DNA of 64,000 nt from Planctomycetota bacterium (GCA_015075375.1 JABTUM010000001.1:1297201-1361200), one strand, 5' to 3'; shown: positions 49,296-59,371, counted from the stretch's first letter. Notes: a model not told the origin generated them from the letters alone. Made by a program: numbers and translations.

Positions 49296-50525
49296 TCAGC
49301 GCGACCGGAACATCGTCGCGAGCTGGTCGAAGCACCAGCGCGATCCGAAGTAGCCCAAATGGCCGCCCGTCTCGGGCAGCACGAGATGCTTCGCATCCAC
49401 CGCGGCGATCAGCGCGTCCACGTCGCCGGGTTCGCAGAACGGGTCGTCCTTGCAGACCACGGCGCGGGCGTACGGCGGGAGTTTCGTCATCACGCGCGTC
49501 ATATCGCCTACGGCCCACATCTCGTCGACCGTCTTGAACGCGCCCTTCTTCTGCCAGTACGGGAAGCACATCTCTTCCATGAAGCGCGTAAAGCCCCACG
49601 CCCGCGCGATCTCGTTGCGGTTCTGGCCGGCCGGGAGGTCTTCCTGGAACGGGATATGCTTCAGGCGGAAAAGGTAGTCGTTCTGATCCACGATCTCGGT
49701 GAACTCGTCGCGGATCACCGTTCCGATGCCCGCGCGCATGAAATCGTCTTCGAACGGGATCGCTTGGCCGGGCTCCACCGGATCGTGATTCATGATTGCC
49801 AGGCCCATCTCGACACGCGTAAATTTGAAGCGGTCCATCTTGTAAAAGTTATCCAGGATCCGCGCGGTGTGCTGCAGGCGCACCGGCGGAGAAAAACCCA
49901 GCGCGGCCTTCAGCTCGAACGGCAGCTTCCCGTCGGCGGCCATGCGCGCGAGGACCATCGCCTGTGTCGCACCCAGGCTGTAGCCCACCACGCCCACGTC
50001 CGTCACCTTGCCCTGCACTTCCTTGTGCTTCAGGAATGCCGCGACGATCTTCGCAATGTTCTCGCATTCGTGGTCGAAGTTGCCGGTCACGCCCGTGCGC
50101 AGATCCTTGACCATGTTCGGCCGAAACGTTGCGTCGAAGTAAAGCACGTTCCAATGCAGGCCTTCGTTGATCCAGTACGGGAACAGCCGGCCCAGCGGCC
50201 ACGCCGACTTTCCGTCCCCGCCCAGCAGCACCACCGCCAGCGGCGCGGGCTTGTCCTGCAAAAGCGCGCGGACCTCCAGCTTGCCTTTGAAACCTTCCAC
50301 CTCGAGCTTGATCTTCTGCTCGCCCGCGATATCCGGAGCGCCCATCAGGAAGGCGTTCAGAGTCGCGTAAAGCGGATTCTTGTACGGGTCGACGTACAGG
50401 CCGCCGCGCGCAGGAGCGGCCTCGGCCGCCGGCGCTTCTGTCTCGCCCGCCGCCCGCACCGTCCAAGCCATCAGCGCAAACATCCCGACCGACACCATCC
50501 CACCGAACGCACACAACCGGCGCAT
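49296..50525 (-). CDS. Exported alpha/beta hydrolase-like protein
   Basis: A 409-aa protein with a signal peptide (residues 1-24, AFGGMVSVGMFALMAWTVRA). The hydrolase fold is indicated by PLAVVLLGGDGKSAWPLG, the nucleophile motif VVGYSLGATQAM (Ser about 167), an Asp in VVCKDDPFCEPGD, and His in ETGGHLGYFG near the end, which give a complete triad. ATG 50525 is supported by GAGAGGAG upstream. Length exceeds the minimal fold, with a helical cap in the middle. Likely a periplasmic lipase or esterase; it may act with the adjacent sialate O-acetylesterase in degrading acylated polymers. Confidence 0.75.
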   Translation of the reverse strand: MRRLCAFGGMVSVGMFALMAWTVRAAGETEAPAAEAAPARGGLYVDPYKNPLYATLNAFLMGAPDIAGEQKIKLEVEGFKGKLEVRALLQDKPAPLAVVLLGGDGKSAWPLGRLFPYWINEGLHWNVLYFDATFRPNMVKDLRTGVTGNFDHECENIAKIVAAFLKHKEVQGKVTDVGVVGYSLGATQAMVLARMAADGKLPFELKAALGFSPPVRLQHTARILDNFYKMDRFKFTRVEMGLAIMNHDPVEPGQAIPFEDDFMRAGIGTVIRDEFTEIVDQNDYLFRLKHIPFQEDLPAGQNRNEIARAWGFTRFMEEMCFPYWQKKGAFKTVDEMWAVGDMTRVMTKLPPYARAVVCKDDPFCEPGDVDALIAAVDAKHLVLPETGGHLGYFGSRWCFDQLATMFRSR

Positions 50526-50666
50526 GAACAGCTCCTCTCGCAACCATTTCTATCCGCCCGCGTTCGTTCGCGGCGGCTTGGGGAAAGCGCCCTACTATAC
50601 TCGCCGGATGTCTCGATGGGAACGCTAGGAAAGGGCTCGCGCCGAGCCGCTTAAACTTCTGCAACC

Positions 50667-52367
50667 CTACTTTCGGCCAGTTGTTAGCTCGGCGGACTTG
50701 ATCAGAAGCGCCGCGTCCTCTTTGCTCGGATCGGACTTTTCGCCTTCCAGGATCATTAGCCCGATCCAGGCGTTGCGCAGCGTCAGCCCCTCATGCTTCA
50801 CCTTGGACAATTCCACCGTGGCGGTGTTCCAGGCACTCCCCTTTGCATCTTTCAGTTCATGTTCGAAGACTTGCTGGTGCGTACTGCTGAACAGGCGCAG
50901 GAAGACGCGCTTCAACCCGTTCGATTTGAACTCCACCTTAAAGACCGCCTGCTCTTCGGCGAAACTGGTCGGATACAATATTTGAATCCCGGCCTGCCCG
51001 GCCTTGGATGTAATCGCGGCCACCTGCGTCTCTCCTTCCTTATCCTTCTTGAGCTGGCAGCCGTCGAGGGGACTGAAGAATTCGCCCAACCGGTGCGCTT
51101 GGGGAATTTTGAAGAGTTCTTTCGGCCGGTCGCGCGGGGCCAAGGATTGCATCAACGCCTTGCAGGCTTCGGCCTGCAATTCGTCCAGCCGCGCATCGGG
51201 CGGCGCGATCTGCGCGCCTTTGTACGTGTGAATCGCCTGAATCGCGCCGCGCAATTCGCGCGTGCCCGGCGCCAGAACCACATCCTTCAACATATGCAGC
51301 CAGGCCGAAGGGCCTTGCTTGTCGAGCAGCTTTTGATGGATCGCCCGGAATTGCTTGACCGCTTCGCCTGCTCCGGGCGTACCCGAAAACTCCCGGTTCA
51401 AAATTCCGGCCTCGACCAGCGCCGACTGCTTGGGCTCGTCGCCTTCCAATTTGCTCTTTAAGCGGTCCCACCATTGTTGAGCGGATTGTTCGCGCCAGTT
51501 TTTGACCAGATCCAGCGCCTTCGTGCCCGCGTCGGTATCTTTGCGGCTGCGGCCGAACTTCACCACACGGTCGAGGATATCGTCTAGATCCTCGTTCATG
51601 CGCGTCGCCTTCGCCGTCGCTTCGCGGAACGGCGCGGCGCATTGCGTATTGAAGTCTTCCGTCGCGCGCAGTTCCTTGTGGATCTTGATCAGGTCCATCG
51701 CCGCCTTGGCTGTTTCCGTCCCGTCGTAGTCGCGCGTGATCAGACCCAGGTCGCCGGCCACGGCGCCCATCTCTTTGAGGTCGTTGGCCTGCCGCGCGCG
51801 CGCGAAACGGTCCCTAAGCGGATTGAACTTCGCCTGCGCATCCGTCTCGCTCAACGTCGGCGGGCGAAACGTCGCCGGCGCCACCGGCGGAGACGTCGGC
51901 GTGCTGACCGGCGGAGCCGGCGTGGACACGGTGCTGGCCGGCGTGGGAGCCGATTTCGCCGGCGCGGGTTCGCTCTTTATGGATTCGGCCGTGGCTTCGG
52001 GCGTGTGCGGGCGAACGGGTTCTACGCTCGGTTTGCCCCCGGAAAAGAAGATCGCCACTCCAATCCCGAAGACCAACACGCCGACGCCCAAAAGCACGAA
52101 CGGCACCGGCGAACCGGATTGAGCGCCCGGCGCGCCAACCGGACGCGAAGCGGCAACCTGCCCGCGCCGCGTCTGGTGCGCGCTGGTGGGCGGTTTGGAC
52201 GATTTAGCGGTCGAACGACTGCGCCCTTGTGCAGTCACGGCTTCCTGGTCGCCCGTGGGAGACTGGGCCACGCAACCCGCACAATACCAAACCCCTTCCA
52301 CCTGCCGGGCTTGGGGTAACTCTTCTTGAGTAATACGCTTACCACAACGGCAATAGACGATTTCCAT
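50667..52367 (-). CDS. Zinc-ribbon, single-TM protein with large extracytoplasmic part
   Basis: A 566-aa protein. A zinc ribbon (YCRCGKRITQEEL ... YCAGCVAQ, residues 5-33) lies in the cytoplasm, then a Ser/Thr-rich linker, one TM segment near 90-110 (FVLLGVGVLVFGIGVAIFF), a Pro/Thr/Ala-rich spacer (TPAPPVSTPTSPPV) and a helical domain (about 175-420), followed by a beta-rich C-terminal domain that could be a carbohydrate-binding or jelly-roll type. The architecture is common in planctomycetes and has no known function. The gene is first in a short run on this strand. Confidence 0.68.
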   Translation of the reverse strand: MEIVYCRCGKRITQEELPQARQVEGVWYCAGCVAQSPTGDQEAVTAQGRSRSTAKSSKPPTSAHQTRRGQVAASRPVGAPGAQSGSPVPFVLLGVGVLVFGIGVAIFFSGGKPSVEPVRPHTPEATAESIKSEPAPAKSAPTPASTVSTPAPPVSTPTSPPVAPATFRPPTLSETDAQAKFNPLRDRFARARQANDLKEMGAVAGDLGLITRDYDGTETAKAAMDLIKIHKELRATEDFNTQCAAPFREATAKATRMNEDLDDILDRVVKFGRSRKDTDAGTKALDLVKNWREQSAQQWWDRLKSKLEGDEPKQSALVEAGILNREFSGTPGAGEAVKQFRAIHQKLLDKQGPSAWLHMLKDVVLAPGTRELRGAIQAIHTYKGAQIAPPDARLDELQAEACKALMQSLAPRDRPKELFKIPQAHRLGEFFSPLDGCQLKKDKEGETQVAAITSKAGQAGIQILYPTSFAEEQAVFKVEFKSNGLKRVFLRLFSSTHQQVFEHELKDAKGSAWNTATVELSKVKHEGLTLRNAWIGLMILEGEKSDPSKEDAALLIKSAELTTGRK

Positions 52368-52468
52368 GTGCGTCTAAACCTTTTCCAAGCGCTGTCTTAG
52401 GTAAGTCGAGCATAGAGCCTATTTGCGGCAAGAATGTACGCCGCTTCAGCTTGCGTACAACGATTCCG

Positions 52469-52804
52469 CTAGTTGGCGGTTTCGCCGGCTTGCGGAGGCC
52501 GTGGTGTTTGGCGTCCACGGAAACAGGCCTTCGCCTCATCGCGCAGCGCCGCCGCACAGCCCGGGCACAGGTCGAAACGGAAGGATGCGTAGCTTTCGTC
52601 CGCCAAGCGCTGCACTTCGGAGGCCGGAAGCGCCTCCAGCGTGCGGATCGCGGCTTCCAGTTCTCCACGCATCTCGCGCCGCTGCTCGGCCGGCGCGACT
52701 TCCATGGGGTCGAACGCTTGGGCGATATCCAAGTTCACCGTATAACGCACGTCGGAGCCCAGCAGATCGCCGCCGCAGCGGTCGCACGTCGCGCCGAATG
52801 CCAT
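52469..52804 (-). CDS. Zinc-ribbon protein, small
   Basis: About 111 aa. CDRCGGDLLGSD near the start and LCPGCAAALRDE near residue 80 form a split CxxC/CxxC zinc site flanking a helical hairpin (AEQRREMRGELEAAIRTLEALP). ATG 52804 has GGGAG upstream; an ATG at 52852 would add 16 residues. No partner identified. It may be an adaptor or nucleic-acid-associated protein. Confidence 0.6.
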   Translation of the reverse strand: MAFGATCDRCGGDLLGSDVRYTVNLDIAQAFDPMEVAPAEQRREMRGELEAAIRTLEALPASEVQRLADESYASFRFDLCPGCAAALRDEAKACFRGRQTPRPPQAGETAN

Positions 52805-52863
52805 CGCCCAATCGCTCCCCTGCTCCGCCCGCAGCATGCCGGAATCCGGCATCCGCGTATAGC

Positions 52864-53901
52864 CTACCCCATGCGCTCCCGGACGTACCAGTCCACCGCA
52901 GCCTTCAAGCCGGCGCGTATCGATACGCCGGGGAAATACCCCAACCGCTCCTGCGCGCGGCTCAGATCGGCCCGCGAATGCGCCACGTCGCCCGCGCGGA
53001 AGGCCTCGAACCGCGGCGCCGGAGGCGCCATCCCAGGCCGCGCCGCTTGCAGCGCCTCCACGAGTGACGCATGCAACTCCAGTAAACTCAACGCTTCTCC
53101 GCTGCCGACGTTAAAACATTCGCCCGCGACCGCTTCCTCGCCGGCCGTCGTCGCGAGCAGATTGGCTTGCACCGCGTTGTCCAAGTAGCAAAAGTCACGG
53201 CTGGACTGGCCGTCGCCGAAAATCGTGCACGGGCGACCGGCGAGCAGATTGGCGATCCAGCGCGGAATCACCGCCGCGTACGGACCGTCCGGATTCTGCC
53301 GCGGGCCGAACACGTTAAAATAACGCAACCCCACGGTCGGCAATCCCAGCGCTCGAGTGAACGAACTCGCGTAAAGCTCGCAGGCGCGCTTCGAGGCGGC
53401 ATACGGCGAGAGCGGCATGCCTAAGCGCGCCTCGACGCGCGGAAGCTCGGTCGAGTCGCCGTAAACAGAACTGCTGGACGCATAGACTACCCGCCGCACC
53501 CCGGCTTCGCGCGCCGCGTGCAGCACGTTCAAGGTGCCGGTGGCGTTCGCTTCGTGCGTGGCTTGCGGGTTTTTAAGCGAGCGCGGCACCGAACCCAAGG
53601 CCGCCTGATGCAGCACGTAGCGCACGCCTTGGCACGCGTGCAGGCAATCCGCCGGCTGCACGATGTCTCCCGCCCGGAACTCGAAACGCTTCCACGCCGC
53701 CTCGCTCACTCGAGCGCGCACGTCTTCAAGATTCTCGCGCCGGCCGGTGGCGAAATTATCGAGCCCCACCACGTCCTGATTTAAGTCCAGAAGCTGCCGC
53801 AAAATCCCGCTGCCGATGAAGCCCGCCACACCGGTTACCAGCCAGCGCTCGGGATGCGCGCGAAGGTGTTCGGTTGCTTGCGCGTACCTCCCGGTGACCA
53901 T
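52864..53901 (-). CDS. UDP-sugar C4-epimerase, WbpP/TviC-like
   Basis: A 345-aa extended SDR. The N-terminus has WLVTGVAGFIGSGILRQLLDLN (NAD-binding), and the catalytic part reads ASSSSVYGDS ... SPYAASKRACELYA (YxxxK). The segments QAALGSVPRSLKNPQATHEANATGTLNVLHAAREAG and LRYFNVFGPRQNPDGPYAAVIPRW are characteristic of WbpP-type UDP-N-acetylhexosamine or hexuronate epimerases. This would supply UDP-GalNAc(A) for surface polysaccharide and could feed the Wzc-linked system. Start ATG 53901; GGGG precedes it. Confidence 0.85.
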   Translation of the reverse strand: MVTGRYAQATEHLRAHPERWLVTGVAGFIGSGILRQLLDLNQDVVGLDNFATGRRENLEDVRARVSEAAWKRFEFRAGDIVQPADCLHACQGVRYVLHQAALGSVPRSLKNPQATHEANATGTLNVLHAAREAGVRRVVYASSSSVYGDSTELPRVEARLGMPLSPYAASKRACELYASSFTRALGLPTVGLRYFNVFGPRQNPDGPYAAVIPRWIANLLAGRPCTIFGDGQSSRDFCYLDNAVQANLLATTAGEEAVAGECFNVGSGEALSLLELHASLVEALQAARPGMAPPAPRFEAFRAGDVAHSRADLSRAQERLGYFPGVSIRAGLKAAVDWYVRERMG

Positions 53902-54033
53902 GGCGAGCCCCTAACTTTCCTATTAGCTAACTCTATACGCTGCGGGCAGCGCATCCGAACTATCAATCTGGGAAGACCAGGCGGCACCCTTTTTCATCTT
54001 GCTTACCCGTTACCCTACCTTCATTTGGCACAC

Positions 54034-54381
54034 ATGAGCACCCCTGTAAAGGAGACATTCGAGTTTGGCACCTTGTGTGCGGATGGCCGATATGGAGAAG
54101 AGGCGACCGTGATGAAAATGCAAGCGGGGATGACCATGCAGATGTCTCGAATTCATCCTCACCGGCGCGTACCGGCGGCGATCTTGGCGTTGGGATTGGG
54201 TGGGTTGGGCGCGCATAAATTTTACATGGGGCGGCTGATTCCCGGGTTGGTGCATGTGTTGTTGTCGTGCTTCTTTGGGTTGGGCTGGGTGGTGGGGATC
54301 GTGGAAGGCGTGCGGTATTTGAAGATGACCGATGCCGAATACGAGCGCACGTATGTAACGGGCATCCGATCGTGGCTTTAG
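54034..54381 (+). CDS. TM2-domain membrane protein
   Basis: A 115-aa protein. Two close hydrophobic segments, PAAILALGLGGLGAHKFYMG and PGLVHVLLSCFFGLGWVVGIVEG, match the TM2 domain with its conserved G-H-x-FY-x-G and the following short turn. The family occurs widely in bacteria with unknown function. The start is uncertain: ATG 54034 or ATG 54112 are both possible, and no clear ribosome site decides; upstream in-frame codons were rejected for lack of protein-like residues. It converges with the hybrid kinase gene. Confidence 0.75.
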   Translation: MSTPVKETFEFGTLCADGRYGEEATVMKMQAGMTMQMSRIHPHRRVPAAILALGLGGLGAHKFYMGRLIPGLVHVLLSCFFGLGWVVGIVEGVRYLKMTDAEYERTYVTGIRSWL

Positions 54382-54464
54382 GTTGGGCTCCTTGATCGAA
54401 TGGGTCGGGCGGCGGGCTTTCCAAGGCGCCACGCCGCGCCGCTGTCCGGTCGAGGAGCCTTTTT

Positions 54465-57400
54465 TTATTTCAGCAGGCGGGTGATGGTGGCCAGCAGGTC
54501 TTCGTGGGAGGTCTTGGACTTGATCAGGGCGGCGTTGACTTGCCGTGCGCGGTCGGCGGTCAGTTCGTTGGCGGTGAAGACCAGGACGGGCACGGCGCGG
54601 TTGGGGGTGTTGGGCAATTCACCGAGGAGGTCCAGCCCGGAACCGTCGGGGAGCCCCACGTCGAGCAGGAGCAGGTCGTAGGCGGATTCTTTGAGCAGGC
54701 GGCGGGCTTCGGCGACGGTCTTGGCCGGCACGACGGCGGCGGTTTTGTTCAGCAGGCTGACGACCAGGGAGATCAGTTCGGGTTCGTCTTCGACGTAGAG
54801 CACGCGCCAAGGGCCTACGCGGCCGTCGGGGCGCACGGCGCGCCGGACCGCTTCGATCAGGCGGCGCGTATCGATGGGTTTTTTGATCCAATCCAGCACA
54901 CCGACGGCGCCGCCGTTGAGCACCTTGCGGCGCTCGTCGGCCACGCCGCTGACGACCACCACCGGCAGTTCGCGCGTGCGCGGATTGGTGCGGAGATCCT
55001 CGAAGAGCTGTGTCCCGTCTTCCCCGGGCAGGATCAGGTCCAGCGAGAGGGCGTCGTAGGTCTGGCTTTCGAGCAAGGCGCGCGCTTCGGCGGTGCTGCG
55101 GCAAACGTCCACGACGGCGCCTTCGCGTTCGAAGACGAGGCGCAGGAGCGAAGCGACGTCGGCGTCGTCCTCGCAGACCAGGATGCGCCTGCCTCGCAGC
55201 GTGCCTTCGGAGGAGGGCAGCGAGAGCTTGGGGAGATCGGCGACGACGGGGAGTTCGAACCAGAAGGCCGTGCGCACGCCGGGTTCGGAATCGAAGCCGA
55301 TGCGCCCGCCCATGCGTTCGACGATCGCTTTGCTGATGGCCAGGCCCAGCCCCGAGCCGGCCTGCTTGCGCGTCGTGGTGGCGTCGGCCTGGCTGAAGCG
55401 TTCGAAGATGCGCGCGCGGAATTCCTCCGGGATGCCCGGTCCGCGGTCGGCAACGGAAACCCGGGCCTTGGCGCCGCCGACGGTTACGGCAACCTCCACC
55501 GCCTGTCCGGAAGGGGAATACTTGACCGCATTGGAGATCAGATTGGTGAGCACCTGAATGAGGCGCTCGGGGTCGGCCTGCACGAAGGGCGCGCACTCGA
55601 GGTCGCGCCCTTCCAGGCGCACGTCGAACTGCTGCGCGAACGGCCGGTTCTGTTCGAGGGCTTGGGCGATGAGGCTGCCGAGATCGACGGGCCGCAGGTC
55701 GAATACAATCTTGCCGGCCTCGATGCGTTCGCTGTCGAGGATGTCGTTGATGAGGCGCGCGAGGCGTTCGGTATTGCGCAGGGCCAGTTGGAGCATCTGG
55801 GCGGCTTCGGCGGGGAGCACGCCTGCCGCTCCGCCGTCCAATAGCCCCAAGGAACCGCGGATCGCGGTGAGCGGCGTGCGCAGTTCGTGGCTGACGACGG
55901 ACACGAACTCGTCCTTGAGCCGCTCGGCGCGTTTACGGTCGTCGATATCCTGAAAGGTGCCGGCCACGCGCCGGGGCCGTCCGGCGGCGTCGCGTTCGAC
56001 GACGGAGCCGCGCGCGGCCAGCCATTTCCAGCCGCCGGCCTGGGTGCGGTAGCGCTGTTCGATCTGAAAGTACGGTTCTTCGCCGGCGAGGAGCGCGGCG
56101 AACTGGCGCTGCGCGGCGGGATAGTCGTCGGGGTGCGTGCCGGCGGCCCAGGCGTCGAAGTCGGGGAAGATGTCGTCGTGGGCGTAGCCCAGCATGCGCC
56201 CCAGCCCGTGCGTGGAATTTACCTTACGCGAGATCGCATCGGCGTCGAAGCTGGCCAAGCGCGCGCCTTCCATGGCCATGGCCAAGCGGCGTTCGCTTTC
56301 GCGCAGCGCCTCTTCGGCCAGTTTCTGGCGCGTGACGTCGCGGGCGACGCCGAGGTAGCCGGTCAGCTCGCCGGACTCGCCGAAGATCGCGGAGATCGCC
56401 AGGTTCACATGGCACGCTCGGCCGTCCTTGCGCACGAAGGTCCATTCGCGTTCGTCGACGACGCCGGTCTCGGCCAGGAGGGTCAAGACTTCCAGCCCTT
56501 CGACGGAACGCTTCATGCGACCGGAGAGGTCCTTGGAGCGCGCGGACAATTCCGCCGGCGCGAAGAGCTTGAGGAGGCTCTCTTTCCCCACCAATTCGGA
56601 GGCGGCGTACCCGAAGAGCCGCTCGCCCCCCTTGTTCCAAAACGTGAAGCGGCCCTGCGCGTCGGTGGCGGTGATGCAGGTGTAGGTGGGCGAATCGAGG
56701 ACGGCCTGGAGGTCGGCGTTGACGCGGCGCAGTTCGCGGGAACGTTCCTGAACCTGGGCCTCGATCTCGCGGGCGCGGGTCAACTGGCTTTCGAGCAGCC
56801 CGGCCACCAAGCCGGTCAGGACCAGTCCGGTGAGCAGCGCCACCCAAGGCAGCCAGGGTTTGACTTCGACTGCATACGCGGGCGAAGGGCTGGCGCGGAT
56901 GACCCATTTGCGGCCGGGGACTTCGAACGCCGACCAGAACTCCAATCCTTCCGGCGCGGGGGTTGAACTGCGGGGCGTCTGCTTGCGCGAGAGTCTCTCA
57001 AAGAGAAGCTGGCCCGGCGCATCCTGAGCGCCTTCGAACAACTTCAGGTCGACGCCCACGATGCTCAACGGCTCCAAAGCCTGTTCGAACGAACTTTCGA
57101 ATTCGAAGACGCCGACCAGAAAGCCGACCAGATTCTCCCGGCGCTGCTCCAAGGTCGCGGCGGGCGCACCGTTTCGATACACGGGCTGGACGGCGACGAA
57201 GGCGGGGCTGGCGTCCTTGTCCTGAAGCAGGCGGATCAGTCCGGAGACGATGATGCGGCCTTCGTCGCGGGCCGCTTCCAACGTGGCGCGGCGATTGGCT
57301 TCGAAGTTGAAATTTACGCCCAATACGGCTGCGTTTTCCTTTTGGGGTTCGACGTAGACGATCGGGTAACAGACCTTGCCCTCCGCGGCGGGCCGCCGGT

Positions 57401-57863
57401 CCTGCCCGTTTTCGCCGATATCCAGGATCTCGAAACCGGGCGCGCCGTCCCGGCGCACCCGATCGAGGAAGGCCACCCGCTGTTCGGGCTCGACGCGCGG
57501 CACCCACTCCAGCGCGCGCAACCCCCGGTAGCGCCGCAACAAGACTTCGCAAAAGGCTCTGAATTCGTCCCGCTCCACGCTTTGCGAACCCGCGTAAAAC
57601 GCTCGCAGCGCCTCCAGCGCGCCCATGTCCACTTCCAGTTCGCGCTCGACGGTGAGGACACGTTCGCGGGCTTCCAGTTCGAAGCGCGATTGAATCAGAT
57701 GGAGCTGGTCTAGGCGGATCACCCACCAGGCCACGGCGGAGACGGCGACGCCGGCGGCGATGAGCAGAAGAGGGAACAGGATAGGGCGGCGCGCGGGCGC
57801 GGGAGGCGCGGCGTTGGCCTGAAGCTGGTGGCGCAGGAGGCTGGTGGGCGGCGGTGCGCTCAT
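54465..57863 (-). CDS. Hybrid sensor histidine kinase: CHASE-PAS-PAS-HisKA-HATPase-REC-REC
   Basis: A 1132-aa kinase. TM1 is near 28-50, and an extracytoplasmic CHASE domain follows (FRAFCEVLLRRYRGLRALEWVPRV), then TM2 near 338-362. Two PAS domains lie at about 380-500 and 515-635 (YLGVARDVTRQKLAEEAL; VAGTFQDIDDRKRAERLKDE). The HisKA phosphoacceptor is FVSVVSHELRTPLTAIRG (about 654), and HATPase boxes include NLISNAVKYSP, DRGPGIPEE and GSGLGLAISKAIV. Two receiver domains end the protein (ILVCEDDADVA near 890; VLYVEDEPELI near 1018). The start is 12 bp after a separate response-regulator gene, so they form one signalling unit. Confidence 0.93.
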   Translation of the reverse strand: MSAPPPTSLLRHQLQANAAPPAPARRPILFPLLLIAAGVAVSAVAWWVIRLDQLHLIQSRFELEARERVLTVERELEVDMGALEALRAFYAGSQSVERDEFRAFCEVLLRRYRGLRALEWVPRVEPEQRVAFLDRVRRDGAPGFEILDIGENGQDRRPAAEGKVCYPIVYVEPQKENAAVLGVNFNFEANRRATLEAARDEGRIIVSGLIRLLQDKDASPAFVAVQPVYRNGAPAATLEQRRENLVGFLVGVFEFESSFEQALEPLSIVGVDLKLFEGAQDAPGQLLFERLSRKQTPRSSTPAPEGLEFWSAFEVPGRKWVIRASPSPAYAVEVKPWLPWVALLTGLVLTGLVAGLLESQLTRAREIEAQVQERSRELRRVNADLQAVLDSPTYTCITATDAQGRFTFWNKGGERLFGYAASELVGKESLLKLFAPAELSARSKDLSGRMKRSVEGLEVLTLLAETGVVDEREWTFVRKDGRACHVNLAISAIFGESGELTGYLGVARDVTRQKLAEEALRESERRLAMAMEGARLASFDADAISRKVNSTHGLGRMLGYAHDDIFPDFDAWAAGTHPDDYPAAQRQFAALLAGEEPYFQIEQRYRTQAGGWKWLAARGSVVERDAAGRPRRVAGTFQDIDDRKRAERLKDEFVSVVSHELRTPLTAIRGSLGLLDGGAAGVLPAEAAQMLQLALRNTERLARLINDILDSERIEAGKIVFDLRPVDLGSLIAQALEQNRPFAQQFDVRLEGRDLECAPFVQADPERLIQVLTNLISNAVKYSPSGQAVEVAVTVGGAKARVSVADRGPGIPEEFRARIFERFSQADATTTRKQAGSGLGLAISKAIVERMGGRIGFDSEPGVRTAFWFELPVVADLPKLSLPSSEGTLRGRRILVCEDDADVASLLRLVFEREGAVVDVCRSTAEARALLESQTYDALSLDLILPGEDGTQLFEDLRTNPRTRELPVVVVSGVADERRKVLNGGAVGVLDWIKKPIDTRRLIEAVRRAVRPDGRVGPWRVLYVEDEPELISLVVSLLNKTAAVVPAKTVAEARRLLKESAYDLLLLDVGLPDGSGLDLLGELPNTPNRAVPVLVFTANELTADRARQVNAALIKSKTSHEDLLATITRLLK

Positions 57864-57875
57864 GAGTTCGGACCG

Positions 57876-58274
57876 CTAGGCCTGCCCGTGGTAGCGCGCC
57901 CAGATCTCGCGCACGCGCGTGCCGAGCGTCATGGGCTCGTAGGGCTTGACGATGACCTCGATGGCGCCGAGGTCCAGGTAACGCCGGATCTCGTGGGCCT
58001 GGGATTTGGCGGTGAGGAAGATGGCGGGCGTATCTGCGGTGGCGGGCAGTTCGCGCAGCTTGGCGAGGGTCGCGGGACCGTCGAGGGCCGGCATCATCAC
58101 GTCGAGGATCAGGAGTTGAGGGGCGAAGTCCGCCGCGGCGTCGATGGCTTCCGCGCCCGACGAGCAGGACTTGAGGGTGAACTTGGCGACCTTTTCGAGG
58201 GCCATGGCGGTGACCAAGCGGATATCGGGCTCGTCTTCGACGTACAGAATGCGTATCAGTTCGGGCACACTCAC
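57876..58274 (-). CDS. Stand-alone receiver-domain response regulator
   Basis: A 132-aa CheY-like receiver. The acidic pair is in LYVEDEPDIR, the phosphorylated Asp in LLILDVMMPALDGP (about 57), Thr in IFLTAKSQ and Lys in VIVKPYEPM, so all receiver residues are kept. No output domain. GTG 58274 starts the unit; the hybrid kinase follows 12 bp later. It probably shuttles phosphate from that kinase or acts like CheY. The kinase itself carries two more receivers, so the relay has three in total. Confidence 0.93.
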   Translation of the reverse strand: MSVPELIRILYVEDEPDIRLVTAMALEKVAKFTLKSCSSGAEAIDAAADFAPQLLILDVMMPALDGPATLAKLRELPATADTPAIFLTAKSQAHEIRRYLDLGAIEVIVKPYEPMTLGTRVREIWARYHGQA

Positions 58275-58486
58275 GCCGGGTTCCCTCTGGGCGTCGCTCG
58301 CATGGAGGGCATTCTATGGAGACCTACGAGAAATGCCAAGGCAGAGGTCCAACTACGCTCAGGAGTCCTCAGGGACGCCCAAGATTTCGTTTCTGGCGAT
58401 AAATGAAGTTTAGGTATTCGAGCTGAAGAAAGTTGAATGAACATGAAGGAAAACGAATTATGCTGCATGCAAACTGTAGGAGAACT

Positions 58487-59272
58487 ATGGCTATGCAGGT
58501 GCGATGGATGGTATGGATGGCCTTAGTATTGCCCGGAATTTTGGGCTGTTCCAATCGTTCGCCGTCGGCCGCGCCTAAGAAAATACCCAAGCCCGATACA
58601 CCCTCACCCACTCAACAGGTATCCATTGAAACTGATGAAGCCCTTGAAAGAAAAAGGCGTTCCATTGCGATCCTGAAAGCAAGCCGGATTCCGGTCATGG
58701 ATGGACTTCCAGTAATAGAAGCGGAGTCAGCATCTGTCCGCCGATCAGCAAACGAGGTAGCAGTTCGCGCCATGGCGCTTTGCGTAGTTGCTTGCAAAGG
58801 AGAAGGACTGGAACAAGAAGTCGTTCAATCTCTGATTAAAAAGTTTCAACTCGAAACAGCATTTACACCCGAGGAAGTGGCATTTTTAGAGAATCCCAGT
58901 CCGACCCAACACGAGCGCACCCAATTTGTTTGGCGATATGAATGCTATTGGGTCCTGCTATGGGCATTGGGACACATCGAAACACTAGAGCGGCCAGACA
59001 GTATCTGCGATGTAAAGTTGGCCGTTTCCATCCTCCGCGATTTGGGCCGCGAAGGATTTATCCAGAAGGCCAAGTATCGCTCGCAGCGTGAAATTTTGGA
59101 TGAAGCTGATCTCATTTATCGATATCACTGGGCGATTGTTGATGCGCGGATCAATCGTCGAAAACCTCCTGCAGGACTAGATGGCGACGTCATCCAAGAA
59201 CGCCATCACGCCTTCAACTGGCTTATTGGGTATTTAGATCAGGAATGGGATGAAGTCTCAACAGATACGTGA
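58487..59272 (+). CDS. DUF4272 domain lipoprotein
   Basis: About 261 aa. A lipoprotein signal peptide (MALVLPGILGC, lipobox near residue 21) is followed by a Pro-rich linker, then a DUF4272 domain with RRSIAILKASRIP, WRYECYWVLLWALGHIETL, LRDLGREGFI and the C-terminal YRYHWAIVDARINRR ... ERHHAFNWLIGY and WDEVSTDT. Function of DUF4272 is unknown. ATG 58487 has AGGAG close upstream; ATG 58460 and TTG 58433 are alternatives. The DNA from about 58.4 to 59.6 kb is clearly less GC-rich than the flanking genes, suggesting horizontal gain. Confidence 0.78.
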   Translation: MAMQVRWMVWMALVLPGILGCSNRSPSAAPKKIPKPDTPSPTQQVSIETDEALERKRRSIAILKASRIPVMDGLPVIEAESASVRRSANEVAVRAMALCVVACKGEGLEQEVVQSLIKKFQLETAFTPEEVAFLENPSPTQHERTQFVWRYECYWVLLWALGHIETLERPDSICDVKLAVSILRDLGREGFIQKAKYRSQREILDEADLIYRYHWAIVDARINRRKPPAGLDGDVIQERHHAFNWLIGYLDQEWDEVSTDT

Positions 59273-59371
59273 TGAGATACTATCGGGCGCAACCCTCGGG
59301 TGGCGCCGAGATTGGCCGGTGATGGCTTGTTCATGTGTGATACCTTTGCTTAGGATAAGGCAAAGTGCTCC